Shown here piece by piece: positions 1 to 8,514 of a stretch of DNA of 64,000 nt. The translations under genes and the position numbers were made by a program. Position 1 is the first letter of the stretch; each line of letters begins with the position of its first letter. This stretch comes from Atriophallophorus winterbourni (lineage: Eukaryota > Platyhelminthes > Trematoda > Plagiorchiida > Microphallidae), in NCBI GenBank assembly GCA_013407085.1, contig JACCGJ010014702.1, positions 1 to 64,000 on the forward strand. The letters run 5' to 3'. The notes under the pieces were generated by a model. The model had not been told where the DNA came from, did no database searches, and saw only the letters and a list, made by a program, of their open reading frames with translations.

Positions 1-219
1 TGTGCGATTCTAACTAAATCCCGTACATTAAACGCTGCTAATTTGAATGGTACGCATGGGCAGAAGAACGCTCTGGAGGCATTCGAAGTGGCTAAATTTG
101 GAAGCCTTGATCAACAAACTGTACTTCGGTGAGGGCTACACAAAGAACTACAAAACGGAAAACGGTTATTAAAAAGTTTGCATGCAGTGTGAGATCAGTG
201 AAAGCATTGTGAGCAGAGA
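1..219. other. No recognisable gene or repeat
   Basis: I see no open frame of any quality, no tRNA-like structure and no clear similarity to the repeat families elsewhere in the window. It is probably decayed transposon or intergenic sequence. Confidence 0.3.
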
Positions 220-490
220 GCGTGAAAGCACGAGATCTGTCATTTTTCCATTTCCATCATATACAAGGCCTGTTTTATTGATGTGTCTTCGTCCAGTAAG
301 GTAATATCATCAGCATAATCTGGGTCCATAGCACACCCACCTGGTAGGAGCTCAACGCCACCCGTGGATAAACTACTAAGAGCGCTACGGAGGACGTTTT
401 CGATGATAAATTTGAACAAAAACGGGGAGAGTAGACAGCCTTGTTTTACACCTGTAGTAGTATTGAATGGCTTTGAAATGGCTACCGTAC
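220..490 (-). mobile_element. RTE-like LINE reverse transcriptase fragment
   Basis: Read on the minus strand, this stretch gives a run containing GVKQGCLLSPFLF and, further on, DYADDITLL. These are the RT motif B region and the YADD catalytic box of a non-LTR retrotransposon. The fragment is truncated on both sides, with no endonuclease or C-terminal part attached. It sits next to a Gypsy remnant in the opposite orientation, so the two are unrelated insertions. The clade call (RTE-like) rests on motif style only. Confidence 0.6.
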
Positions 491-540
491 GCCCTTACCC
501 TCCTTATCGAGTGAGCTCTCATGGCAGAATTGATGGAATC

Positions 541-830
541 TACAGTAATTAAAGTAGACCGAAACGTGCCGCTGGTTGTTGAAACTGATGCATCCGATAT
601 CGTTATTTCTGCTACACTGAACCAAAATGGTCTTCCAGTAGCATTCTTTTCTTCTAAGTTCTAGTGAACGAAGACATTCCACAGTAGAAAAGGAGGCTTA
701 TGGTTTATTAGAAGCAATTAGAAAATGGCGGTATTATCTACTAGGAACCTAGTTTAAATTGATAACTGATTAGCAGTCCGTGACTTTTACGTATGATTCA
801 AAGATCGGAGAAAACATAAAAAAACGACCA
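541..830 (+). pseudogene. Decayed Gypsy pol, RNase H segment
   Basis: The plus strand encodes VPLVVETDASDIVISATLNQ followed by LPVAFFSSKF, then degenerate frame-shifted pieces resembling the KEAYGLLEAIRKWRYYLLG and TDQQSVTFMFDSK stretches of Ty3/Gypsy RNase H. Stop codons and small indels break the frame. This is the upstream part of the pol remnant whose integrase lies at 1081-1480 and 2154-2420. No reverse transcriptase precedes it. Confidence 0.75.
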
Positions 831-901
831 AGTTCAACACTGGTGTATTGAACTCGCTCAATTCACTTACGGAGTAATCTATCGACCCAGTATGGTATGA
901 T

Positions 902-965
902 GGTATGAAAGCACAATCCTGATCCAGGCAAAGTGCCGCACAGTCAGAATGAAGCTGCAGACGCG
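902..965 (+). repeat. SINE-A fragment
   Basis: Contains GGTATGAAAGCACAATCCTG and the following GATCCAGGCAAAGTGCCGCACAGTC block, which recurs at 5747, 8986, 10183, 27578 and 27975 on the plus strand and at 9886, 10013 and 11902 on the minus strand. Only about the first 60 bases of the roughly 210-base unit are present. It interrupts the Gypsy remnant. Confidence 0.6.
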
Positions 966-1080
966 CTCTCGGGAGCTTACTGTTCATCAACTCATTCGCC
1001 AACTGATTTGAAAACGATACGAGAACTTATCATCCAGGTGTGACTCGCTTTTGTCATTTTGTCCGGTCTAAAATTTGCCA

Positions 1081-1480
1081 TATTCCTTTGATAACGTGAG
1101 TTTAAGACATTCCTGCACAAACGCGGAGTGACCACTAGTAAAATCACTAACCAACATCCACGTTGTAACGGGCAAGTAGAAAGATTGAACGCTACGCTAT
1201 AGAAACAGTCTCGCTGTGCCTACGTTCCCGGAATTTAGAAATTGATCAATGAGAGTCTGTATTACCGGACGCGTTCCATTCTATCTGTTCACTACTCTGT
1301 ACAGCAACCAATGTTACGCCCCATGAAAAAATGTTTTATCATCTTCGCAGGTCCACTATCGGCAGTTATCTAACTCAGTGGATATTAATACCTGGTCGTG
1401 TACTGCTTAGAATAAATACGAGTTCATCTAAGAATGACCCTCCGCTAGAAGACGGTGAACTAGTTGAGAGCAATCCCGAA
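1081..1480 (+). pseudogene. Decayed Gypsy pol, integrase segment
   Basis: Plus-strand reading gives LKTFLHKRGVTTSKITNQHP and then NGQVERLNATL, the C-terminal catalytic part of a Ty3/Gypsy integrase core around the conserved Glu. The stretch PDAFHSIRSLLCTATNVTPHE follows, typical of Gypsy integrase C-termini. A stop follows NATL. The reading resumes at 2154 after a 673-bp insertion, so this is one pol remnant split by another mobile element. Lesions make it non-functional. Confidence 0.8.
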
Positions 1481-2153
1481 GGTTGTCACAGCCGGGGGTG
1501 GTAGTAGTAATGAGCCACCTACTATCTATAAAATGCTCCCACGTGGCGTGCGTCTCAAATAGCCTCTGACAACCAAGTCCAACTCCTGGCCTGCACGAGT
1601 GGCTTTCACAAGCCCGGCGGAACTGCTCTTACTGACATGAGAAGGGGCGAAGGCGGGTGACTGGCACCTTAAAACCAGTTTGCTCCAGGCAGATGGAGCT
1701 CGTCAGCTACTGGCAATCCATCTAGGGGAAGGAAAACCCTGACCCCAAACCCCCACTGCCTTGTGGGTCACCCGATTGCGGGAAAGGCTTCGGGAGAAAA
1801 CCCCGAGGAAAAAATCCGGAGAGAAGTCCCGTAGGTAGATAACTGGCGCACAGCGCGTTTATCTGCCAACTCCCTGCTGCCTTGTAGGTTGCACTTGGCT
1901 GTGCAAAGGCTAGAGAGGTGTACTCGAACAAACACCGAGTGGTGCTGGGGACATCGCTTGTACACTACCCCCAAGAAACTTCATGATGATATCTCAATGG
2001 GTCTACGGAGTTCGCAGGTGGGAACGAGACTGGATCACGATCTGCAACGATCTCGCCTCCGATCGACGTGCGTGGGCTGGTGCGATCCGAGACATCAATG
2101 AAGCCGGCTAATCCACCCGTGGAGCCAGCCGCACAAAAGTAAAGTAAGTAAGT
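1481..2153 (+). mobile_element. Short RTE-derived non-autonomous element with 9-bp target duplication
   Basis: The element interrupts the Gypsy integrase exactly between the codons for ESNPE and YAHVRF. The nonamer AATCCCGAA is present on both sides (1472-1480 and 2154-2162). The element begins GGTTGTCACAGCCGGGGGTG, has no long open frame, and ends in an AAGTAAAGTAAGTAAGT tail. Its last 150 bases translate as RRWERDWITICNDLASDRRA then WAGAIRDINEAG, the C-terminal end of an RTE-like LINE, also seen at about 7250-7420. This looks like a deletion derivative that keeps the LINE 5' leader and 3' end and is mobilised in trans. Confidence 0.7.
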
Positions 2154-2420
2154 AATCCCGAATATGCTCATGTACGCTTTTCAGATGGCCGAGAAGAAAC
2201 TGTATCCTTGCGTCATCTTGCACCAACCGCAGATCTAGTTGCATGCCCTGATAGCAATTGACTAAATGAGAATTTACCACATGTTTCCGAGTATCCTAGT
2301 ACCGAATCTGAAAATTCCAAAAATCATTCGTCCCTGAAGATTATTGTAAAAATCTTCGACAAGAACCATATTTTTTTCTTCGTATAAGCGAGGTACACCT
2401 CTTACGGTGGAACTATTTAA
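2154..2420 (+). pseudogene. Decayed Gypsy pol, C-terminal tail
   Basis: Continues the integrase after the insertion: YAHVRFSDGREETVSLRHLAP, a typical Gypsy integrase C-terminal segment. It ends in degenerate sequence that can be read as a basic tail. The young LTR element starts immediately after at 2421, so that element landed at the 3' end of this older Gypsy copy. Confidence 0.7.
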
Positions 2421-2425
2421 CATGC

Positions 2426-2588
2426 TGTAACGTTCTTTATACGATCCGAATTAAGTAGAGAAGGAAGACGGGTTTGAGTGGAGTAAGCAACGCTTTACTA
2501 TTCTAAGAATGAGCGTACAATAGCTGAAATGCAAACAAGATGTGTTAGTCAACGGTATATAGAAAGTATACAACAAACAATCATGACA
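2426..2588 (-). repeat. 3' LTR of the RRM-carrying element
   Basis: A 163-bp direct repeat of 4578-4739, with one substitution near its distal end and one extra G at 2585. In element orientation the sequence just inside it is purine-poor around CCCGGG, so no classical polypurine tract stands out. Confidence 0.9.
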
Positions 2589-2649
2589 TTCACCCGGGCT
2601 TTGAAATGGAAGACAATCTTTCGTACTGGATGAGGTCAACACAGAAAAA

Positions 2650-2766
2650 TCAAGCTTCTCGAGTCCTCAAATTGTAAGGACGGATGCGTTGTTGTTGTTC
2701 CAAAATTTGAGGGTAACACAGAGAGTCAATTTCGGTGGAGGGTACACATAATGGGTCATCTAGATC
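2650..2766 (-). pseudogene. Possible residual pol C-terminal tail
   Basis: Downstream of the RRM ORF stop, in another frame, the minus strand reads DLDDPLCVPSTEID and on to RIRPYNLRTREA and a stop. A basic terminal tail of this kind is common at Gypsy integrase C-termini. If so, the captured SR cDNA replaced everything from the start of RT to the last residues of integrase. The assignment is by style only. Confidence 0.35.
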
Positions 2767-4556
2767 AGGATTGGCATTCCTGGCGAATAAGCACCGTAGG
2801 GAAATCCTGCAGCCATCGCATTCGCAATATCTGGGTAGAACATATTTCCTTGATCGTAAGGATAGCGAGAACCTTCATATGGAGGCGAATACCTTCCTCC
2901 TCGTCTTGGTGAAGCGTAGCGACGCGATGGACCACGAGCGACTGAACGTGAACCACAAAAGCTTGGACCTTTGCCAGAACGATCCATCCTTGTAAATTCT
3001 ACACGCACTCGCGAGCCGCATAAGTTAAGCCCGTCTAACGCTCGTACTGCTTTTTCCGCGTCTGTCGATTTTACATATTGCGCAAACGCAAAACCGGGAG
3101 GGTTTCGAGCAATCCATACGTCGTCAACGTCGCCGTATTTTGAAAGCTCATGCATGAGATCATTTTTTGTGACGGTATCCAGCAAACCGCCAATGTAAAC
3201 TTTCTTCACCCTAGAAGGGTTCGATGACGCCATCTTTTGTAATTGTTTAATTTTAGTGGCGATAAAAACTTCATCATCTGGGCAATGTCTTCTCGATTTG
3301 GTTGCAATAGGCTTGCAAGCTGGCGACAAGTTCGTAAAGAGTGAGGGAGATTCAACGCTTGCAGCAGTCAAGCCACAGAGGGTAAATGCATCACGATCAC
3401 CACCGAATGGAATTTCGATCTTGGAGTGCAGACCAAGGAAGTCATGTCCAAATAGGACTTCAGTGCAGAGATTAGGTAGTACGAATAGTTTGAAATTTTT
3501 ATATAGGGCACATCCGTATTGAATGGATACAGAACAATAACCCATCGTTTTACAAGAGAGTGTCATAGACGCCATTTTGACCACTGAAGAGCTTGGGTAA
3601 ACTTTCCAATTGTATGAATTGACTATGTTAGAGCTGATAAAACTACAAGAACTCCCAGTATCGACAAGAGCACGGAGGGAAATTCCGTTGATTTCAACAG
3701 TTGTGATAGTGCGAGATAAGCAAGCAGGTGCAGCGGCAACAGACATAGATGATAAAACTGGCATCAACGCGCAGTTTGTATGGTGATTGAGTCTAGTTTT
3801 CGAACGGCATACGCGCTGAAAATGACCCCGTTTGCCGCAAAGATTACAAATAGCTTCGCGCGCCGGACATTTAGAACGAGGATGTTTTGTCCGACCACAG
3901 AAATAGCAACTTTGAGTAGACAGTGCTGAAAAATTAACCTCCTTATCGCAAGCATCAGATCGTGGTGATAACGTAGATACACTTTCAGAATGATTCGGAG
4001 CAGTTGAGCATGAAAACGACTGATTGTTTCCATATGATTGTGACTGCTTGTGTGCCAGTTCAAGCGATCTTGCGAGTTGATGTGTTTCGTCCAAGGAAAG
4101 ATCGTTATGAGCCAAGAGTTTTTCGCGGATAGAATGGGACAAAATCCCGTTTATTATGGCGTCACGAACACATTCATTGTGATATTCAGCCGCAGTGACT
4201 GCTTTGAATTCGCAGTCTTTAGCTAAAGACGTTAGCTTTTGAACAAACTGGTCAACGTCTTGTCCATTTTCTTGTTTACATGTTTGCAAGAGGTATCGTG
4301 CATAGATAATATTACTAGGACGAACATATATTTGGCGTAGAGTATTGACTGCAGAGTGATAATCCTTGCAGTCCGCGACATAGTCATAAACCAATGGATC
4401 CAAAAAATGTATGAGAGTTTCCAATTTATCGAGCTTGTCAGAATCCACTGAATTGAGGTACGTGTTAAAAGTCCCGAACCAGTGATTCCAGCGTTTAGTG
4501 GCGTCTGGAGAGTTTGGATCAGCATCGAAAAATCTTGGACGCAGAGTTGATTCCAT
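2760..4556 (-). CDS. Gag-zinc knuckle-aspartic protease fused to SR-type RRM protein
   Basis: Uninterrupted 598-aa ORF starting just inside the 5' LTR. Residues 1-200 are a Gypsy-type Gag. Two CCHC knuckles follow: C217/C220/H225/C230 and C237/C240/H245/C250. The retropepsin motif ALVDTGSS has its catalytic Asp at 299. Residues 414-441 (CKPIATKSRR and on) match the N-terminal edge of Gypsy reverse transcriptase. At Met442 the sequence becomes a canonical RRM: RNP2 VYIGGL at 453-458, WIARNPPGFAF at 481-491 overlapping RNP1 (488-495), and RVRVEF near 516. The WxARNPPGFAF signature is that of the SRSF3/SRSF7/Rbp1 splicing factors. Residues 525-598 are rich in Arg, Ser, Gly and Tyr (RGPSRRYASPRRGGRYSPPY). 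The RRM part has no introns. Fusion of a Gag-protease to a host splicing factor is the odd point; expression is unknown. Confidence 0.9.
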   Translation of the reverse strand: MESTLRPRFFDADPNSPDATKRWNHWFGTFNTYLNSVDSDKLDKLETLIHFLDPLVYDYVADCKDYHSAVNTLRQIYVRPSNIIYARYLLQTCKQENGQDVDQFVQKLTSLAKDCEFKAVTAAEYHNECVRDAIINGILSHSIREKLLAHNDLSLDETHQLARSLELAHKQSQSYGNNQSFSCSTAPNHSESVSTLSPRSDACDKEVNFSALSTQSCYFCGRTKHPRSKCPAREAICNLCGKRGHFQRVCRSKTRLNHHTNCALMPVLSSMSVAAAPACLSRTITTVEINGISLRALVDTGSSCSFISSNIVNSYNWKVYPSSSVVKMASMTLSCKTMGYCSVSIQYGCALYKNFKLFVLPNLCTEVLFGHDFLGLHSKIEIPFGGDRDAFTLCGLTAASVESPSLFTNLSPACKPIATKSRRHCPDDEVFIATKIKQLQKMASSNPSRVKKVYIGGLLDTVTKNDLMHELSKYGDVDDVWIARNPPGFAFAQYVKSTDAEKAVRALDGLNLCGSRVRVEFTRMDRSGKGPSFCGSRSVARGPSRRYASPRRGGRYSPPYEGSRYPYDQGNMFYPDIANAMAAGFPYGAYSPGMPILI

Positions 4557-4559
4557 TGT

Positions 4560-4576
4560 ATTCTTAGAATAGTAAA
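4560..4576 (-). promoter_or_regulatory. Putative self-complementary primer-binding site
   Basis: One base inside the 5' LTR, in element orientation, lies TTTACTATTCTAAGAAT. Its exact reverse complement occurs inside both LTRs (plus-strand 2494-2510 and 4646-4662). No TGG-initiated match to a tRNA 3' end is seen here. This is the arrangement known from Tf1/sushi-type elements, where the 5' end of the transcript folds back to prime minus-strand synthesis. The complementarity is observed; the priming role is inferred. Confidence 0.6.
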
Positions 4577-4577
4577 T

Positions 4578-4739
4578 TGTAACGTTCTTTATACGATCCG
4601 AATTAAGTAGAGAAGGAAGACGGGTTTGAGTGGAGTAAGCAACGCTTTACTATTCTAAGAATGAGCGTACAATAGCTGAAATGCAAACAAGATGTGTTAG
4701 TCAACGGTATATAGAAAGTATACAACACACAATCATACA
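4578..4739 (-). repeat. 5' LTR of the RRM-carrying element
   Basis: 162-bp LTR. In element orientation it starts TGTATGATTG and ends AACGTTACA. A TATATA-like motif lies near LTR position 27-32. The segment complementary to the putative primer-binding site begins near LTR position 78 (plus-strand 4662-4646). The short LTR size is typical of small Ty3/Gypsy and TR-GAG/TRIM-like elements. Confidence 0.9.
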
Positions 4740-4744
4740 CATGC

Positions 4745-5680
4745 TTTTTTCGGTGGGTCGATAGAGTAACTGAGAATGGCATATTGTTTGTGGTCGGCGA
4801 TTGGAATACACGTACTATATCAGCAGATGCTGCAACAAACCGAATTCCAGGCAGATTTGTTTTAAGGTAGCGCTGCGAGAACACAGATCGATTAATTTAG
4901 TTGGCGGCCTGAATCACATTGTCTGCAACACTAAATTCAAGCACTCTAGGAAACACTTAGTAATATGGTACTCGAATGATGGGAAAACAGCGAATCAGAT
5001 TCATGCACGCTGGATGTCCTCAGTGCTCCACTGTAGGTACTATCCTGGGGCCGAAATAGCGCATGCATCAGGGACTGATCACATTGTCGTTCGCGCAAAG
5101 CTCCGACTTCGCCTGCTAAACCACCAAAGGGAAACTCCTAAGATGCGTTTAAACTTGGCAGCCTTAGGAAACCAGGATCAACTTAAAAAGCTCATAGCAG
5201 ATATCGCTGAGCAGTTGGAAGAGTGTGATGCCCCAGCTGAGCAACAGTGGTTCATACTGAAATCCGCTACTCAGATTACAACATTAAAAAACCTAGGCAC
5301 CGTTTATTACCACCGGAGAGACTATATCTCTCAGAACAGCATTAAGCTCTCTGCCCAGGCAAGAGATACCCAATTTCATGGTGCTTCTGATTACGCCTCC
5401 TCATGACAGCTGCTACACGATCTGCCCGTAAGGATCTTCAGCTAAACTGGCTAGAAATCGCATCTGAAATGGAAGCTGCAGCAAACATCTGAAATGGAAG
5501 CTGCAGCAAACATTGGAGACTTTAAAAAACTTTTCCGTTTGATTCGTACCTCGTCTGGAAGCTGCAGTCTTAGCATAAACCTCAGAGAATCGCCATGACA
5601 GCTGATATTTGACCTTAATTATAAGATAGCTATGTGGGTTGAACATTTTAATCAGTTGCTGAACCACTTGCCAGCTACCA
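4745..5680 (+). mobile_element. RTE-like LINE endonuclease region, decayed
   Basis: Plus-strand reading gives VGDWNTRTISADAATNRIPG, then WYSNDGKTANQI and SGTDHIVVRAKLRLRLL. These are the AP-endonuclease GDWN, substrate and SDH-like motifs of RTE-class LINEs (often annotated as craniofacial development protein 2-like). The linker before the reverse transcriptase follows to about 5400. Stops and frameshifts are present, and GTDH replaces the usual SDH. The RT part of probably the same copy resumes after SINE-A at about 6039. Confidence 0.7.
5461..5510 (+). repeat. 25-bp tandem duplication
   Basis: CATCTGAAATGGAAGCTGCA plus GCAAA occurs twice head to tail (5461-5485, 5486-5510) inside the LINE remnant. 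It is a local slippage-type duplication. Confidence 0.85.
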
Positions 5681-5746
5681 GTACAGTGATAACTATCCCA
5701 ATATATAACTGCGGTTACCCAGTAAACTGCGATGGCCTATCATAAT

Positions 5747-5950
5747 ATGTATGAAAGCACAAGCCTGATCCAGTCAAAGACTGCACCTGGGATAAGATAG
5801 TATCAGGTTGTGCAGGCATAGACAGATATGAGAAAGGAAAATTGCAATGGCAGTGAGGTTCCAGCGTGTATTCAGATACAGCTCACCGCTGGCGGCCAAT
5901 CAATTTAGCACGGTGTTAGCTGCACAGCACAGATATACTGCATTGCAACA
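5747..5950 (+). repeat. SINE-A copy
   Basis: Nearly full-length copy of the roughly 210-bp repeat: TGTATGAAAGCACAAGCCTG at the start, GCATAGACAGATATGAGAAA in the middle and GGCCAATCAATTTAGCACGG toward the end. It has a small deletion around the CCGCACAG block. It separates the endonuclease and RT parts of the RTE remnant. Confidence 0.7.
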
Positions 5951-6038
5951 GAGTACGAGATTTCAAGTGTTTTGCGACGAAAGAAGAACGGTAAATCACC
6001 TTGTGAGGACGGAATTTACGTTGAGCTTATTGTAACAT

Positions 6039-6720
6039 ATGCTAACGCTGCATAAACTGTTTTGTTCTATCTGGGAGTCGGAAGGCTGTCCATCAGACTG
6101 GGGGATGTGTATCATACCACCCCTACCTAAACGTGGAGATAGATCTGCGTGCTCCAACTACTGCGGAATAAGTCTCACCGATGCTACTGCTAAATTGGTT
6201 CTCCGTCTCGCATTAGAGTCAACCGAGTTGTGTTTTGCCCCAGGATGGGATGCGTAGACCAGTTATTCACCTTATGCAGGATTCTGGAGCACCGTGCACG
6301 CTATCAACAGCAAGCAATAGCATGTTTTGTTGATTTTCGCACTGCTTTGGACCCCGTAGATGGTGGTTGTTTATGAGACATCGTGCTATCGGATGGAGTC
6401 CCTTTGTGCTCGTTAGCCTAATTAATTACTTTTGTCGGAAATGCCGAAATGCTGCAAAGGTTTTTAGGTCGCATTAGTAGGTATGCTACAAAAGTCGGCT
6501 TCGAGATTAACACAGGAAAAACCCATGCATTTTACACCATTAAACTAGGCGCCCTGCAATTGAACGTCGATTAGGTTCCAGTTTTCAAATACATCGGTTC
6601 AAGTATGTTGCCCAATGATCATGCGGACGATGAAGTAAAGTTAAGGGTTGCTCATGCGCGTAATTCGTTTTTGACACTGATAGGCACATGCCCAGAATCA
6701 GTCTATTATGTTCGTTGATA
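6039..6720 (+). mobile_element. RTE-like LINE reverse transcriptase region, decayed
   Basis: Reads WESEGCPSDWGMCIIPPLPK with GDRSACSNYCGISLTDA (RT fingers), then YQQQAIACFVDFRTALDPVD (motif A) and KVGFEINTGKTHAF with VFKYIGSSMLPND. The catalytic YADD block is lost by deletion, and several stops occur. It is the continuation of the 4745-5680 endonuclease. Confidence 0.65.
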
Positions 6721-7109
6721 ACAAGAAGTACTCTCAGCCAAGTCAATTCCAAAGTTCACTGTCCAACAACTTAGAATGGTGAAAAGCTAACGATTGTTTT
6801 ACACACACACCCGAATTGTGAGATTAATTACAATAGAGTGAGCACAGCTTCAAGAGCACATGCAATCGATGTTTCTGGGATATCGACAGTCAAAATCCAA
6901 AGCGATCAGTGAGTTGACATGCTTTCACTTATCAATAGAAGTGTCCAATTTCCGGTCAATCAGGGTTTCGGGCTGTTTTGTTCGTTAGGAGCTGTGCCTC
7001 TTAACACAGCCTCAAAACTAAAGTATGTGTTTACTAAACAGCGAACCACCATGTACTGCTTTAGAAGCATTCGACCATTGATGCCTCAGGATAATCTTGG
7101 GCGTCCGAA
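6721..7109. other. LINE-derived or anonymous sequence
   Basis: No gene is seen. A few degenerate stretches may belong to the RTE C-terminal region, but none can be aligned with confidence. Confidence 0.3.
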
Positions 7110-7420
7110 ATACTGACCGCTGCCGTTCGGGCGCGATGCCTCATCCTCCGAAAGGCAGACTCAGCGCTCACGAAACTCGTCATCGACCCCAAACCCGTTT
7201 GTACCTGGCGTTGACGACAAGGCGGTCAAGTGAATACCAGGCTTTCCACCGTCAATGAGGATGCAAATGCCTTGGGACTGCGCTCCGACTGGATTAAGAT
7301 CTGAAACGATCTCGCCTCCTGAACGATGCAAGTGGGGCTGACTTGATTCGAGACATCAATGAAGCTGGCTAATCCACCTATGGAGCCCACCGCGCCAAAG
7401 TAAATGTAAAAATAAGATTC
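7110..7420 (+). mobile_element. RTE-like LINE 3' end fragment
   Basis: The end of this stretch encodes IRDINEAG, then a stop and STYGAHRAK, the same C-terminus and 3' tail as in the 1481-2153 element. The upstream part is frame-shifted. It runs into a GTAAATGTAAAAAT tail. Confidence 0.55.
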
Positions 7421-7462
7421 ATCCAAGGTGAATTTCCCCCGGCGTTGTGACGCGCAGAACAA

Positions 7463-8340
7463 ATGTTTACATCGCTAAAGATTGTAGAACACCGCGCGTG
7501 GGTTCAGCATCAAAAATTAGTGTGCTCTATCATAAAAGAAATCTGCATCCAGTCAAATTGCTGCGCAGTCGTATTTTCACATGGGCTGAGATTGCCAGTT
7601 TCCCAGCTTAGTGGAAATAGTAGTGTGCTTTCGAGCGCAGCTTATAATCGCCGCAAACAAATCTATCACAGTGTTGGCAGAGCAATACCGAGATACTGTG
7701 CAAATGCACATCCGTGCCCATTTCAATTTTGCCCGGGATCTAGTTCGTGTCTGTCGTGAGGGATCTAGCAAATTTAATTTCCAAATTGTGGTCAGGAAAA
7801 CCTGCCCGTTATCGCCAGTTCTATTCAACTATCGTTGAATGGATCATCCAGCAGGCACAATTGGACTACCCAAACTTGCATCAGGCCGGATCACTGAAAG
7901 TCACTACCCGGACGACGTAGTCGTTCTTGGTGAAAACATCTTAATGTTGCAGATGCTTTTAGATAGCATCAGTCTTTTCTCTACGAAACTCGGTGTTGAT
8001 AAAATCACTACAGGAAATAACAAGGCAATTTCTTCCGGTTTCACGCTATCCCTCAAAGTGTCTATGGTCGTCGCACTAAATATGTTTCAGTCTTTAAGTA
8101 CCTCAGTTCCAATATGTTTCCCAACAGTCAAACGAAGCTTAAGTAAAATAAAGTGTTGATTGTGCGCGCAATGCGTTTAAAGAATAAAAAAACCAATCTA
8201 GTGAGGACCTGGATTTTAAATGTAGTGGAAGATGGGAATGCCCTGGGACTGCATACGTTGATCAATGGTTGTATCGTGACTGGATAGCGATTGGCAACAA
8301 CCTGCCCTCCGATTAGTGCAGTTGGGTAGTGTTTTTAAGA
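7463..8340 (+). mobile_element. RTE-like LINE reverse transcriptase fragment
   Basis: Reads HFNFARDLVRVCREGSSKFN, then VVRKTCPLSPVLFNY (motif B) and YPDDVVVLGENILMLQMLLD, where YPDD stands for the YADD box. A C-terminal remnant is visible at 8221-8340. Stops after FNY and further downstream inactivate it. It ends about 170 bp upstream of the UNC-50 start codon. Confidence 0.65.
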
Positions 8341-8501
8341 TATCATTGAACTTTACAAACATTGCCTTTACAAACTTTATGCAGCCAAATTTGCTGTTTT
8401 CAATGCTTGCTACGTTTACTTTGGCGGAACGGTTACATCAATGTTTGCCTTCAGGCATATCTGAAAATTTACAGAACACGCATGTGTTTAAATTATGCAT
8501 A

Positions 8502-8514
8502 CTTTTGGTTTCAG
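8502..8514 (+). promoter_or_regulatory. Splice acceptor directly abutting the UNC-50 start codon
   Basis: A pyrimidine-rich run ending TTTTGGTTTCAG is followed immediately by ATG at 8515. An acceptor touching the start codon means the 5' UTR is either spliced from an upstream non-coding exon or supplied by spliced-leader trans-splicing, which is common in flatworms. Confidence 0.55.

Larger units (their letters stand above)
2426..4739 (-). mobile_element. Complete small LTR retrotransposon carrying an SR-protein RRM
   Basis: The element is bounded by direct repeats of 163 bp (2426-2588) and 162 bp (4578-4739). They differ by one substitution and one indel, and start TGT and end ACA in element orientation. 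A 5-bp target duplication, CATGC, flanks it (2421-2425 and 4740-4744). The only long frame is the 598-aa Gag-protease-RRM ORF on the minus strand. Reverse transcriptase (beyond its first residues), RNase H and integrase are missing, so movement would need a helper element. LTR near-identity, an intact TSD and an unbroken ORF all point to a recent insertion. It sits between an older Gypsy pol tail and an RTE LINE fragment. Confidence 0.9.

Noticed and set aside
4540..4577. tRNA primer-binding site of the RRM element
   Set aside because: No TGG start or recognisable tRNA 3'-end complement next to the LTR; the 17-nt self-complement explains the position better.
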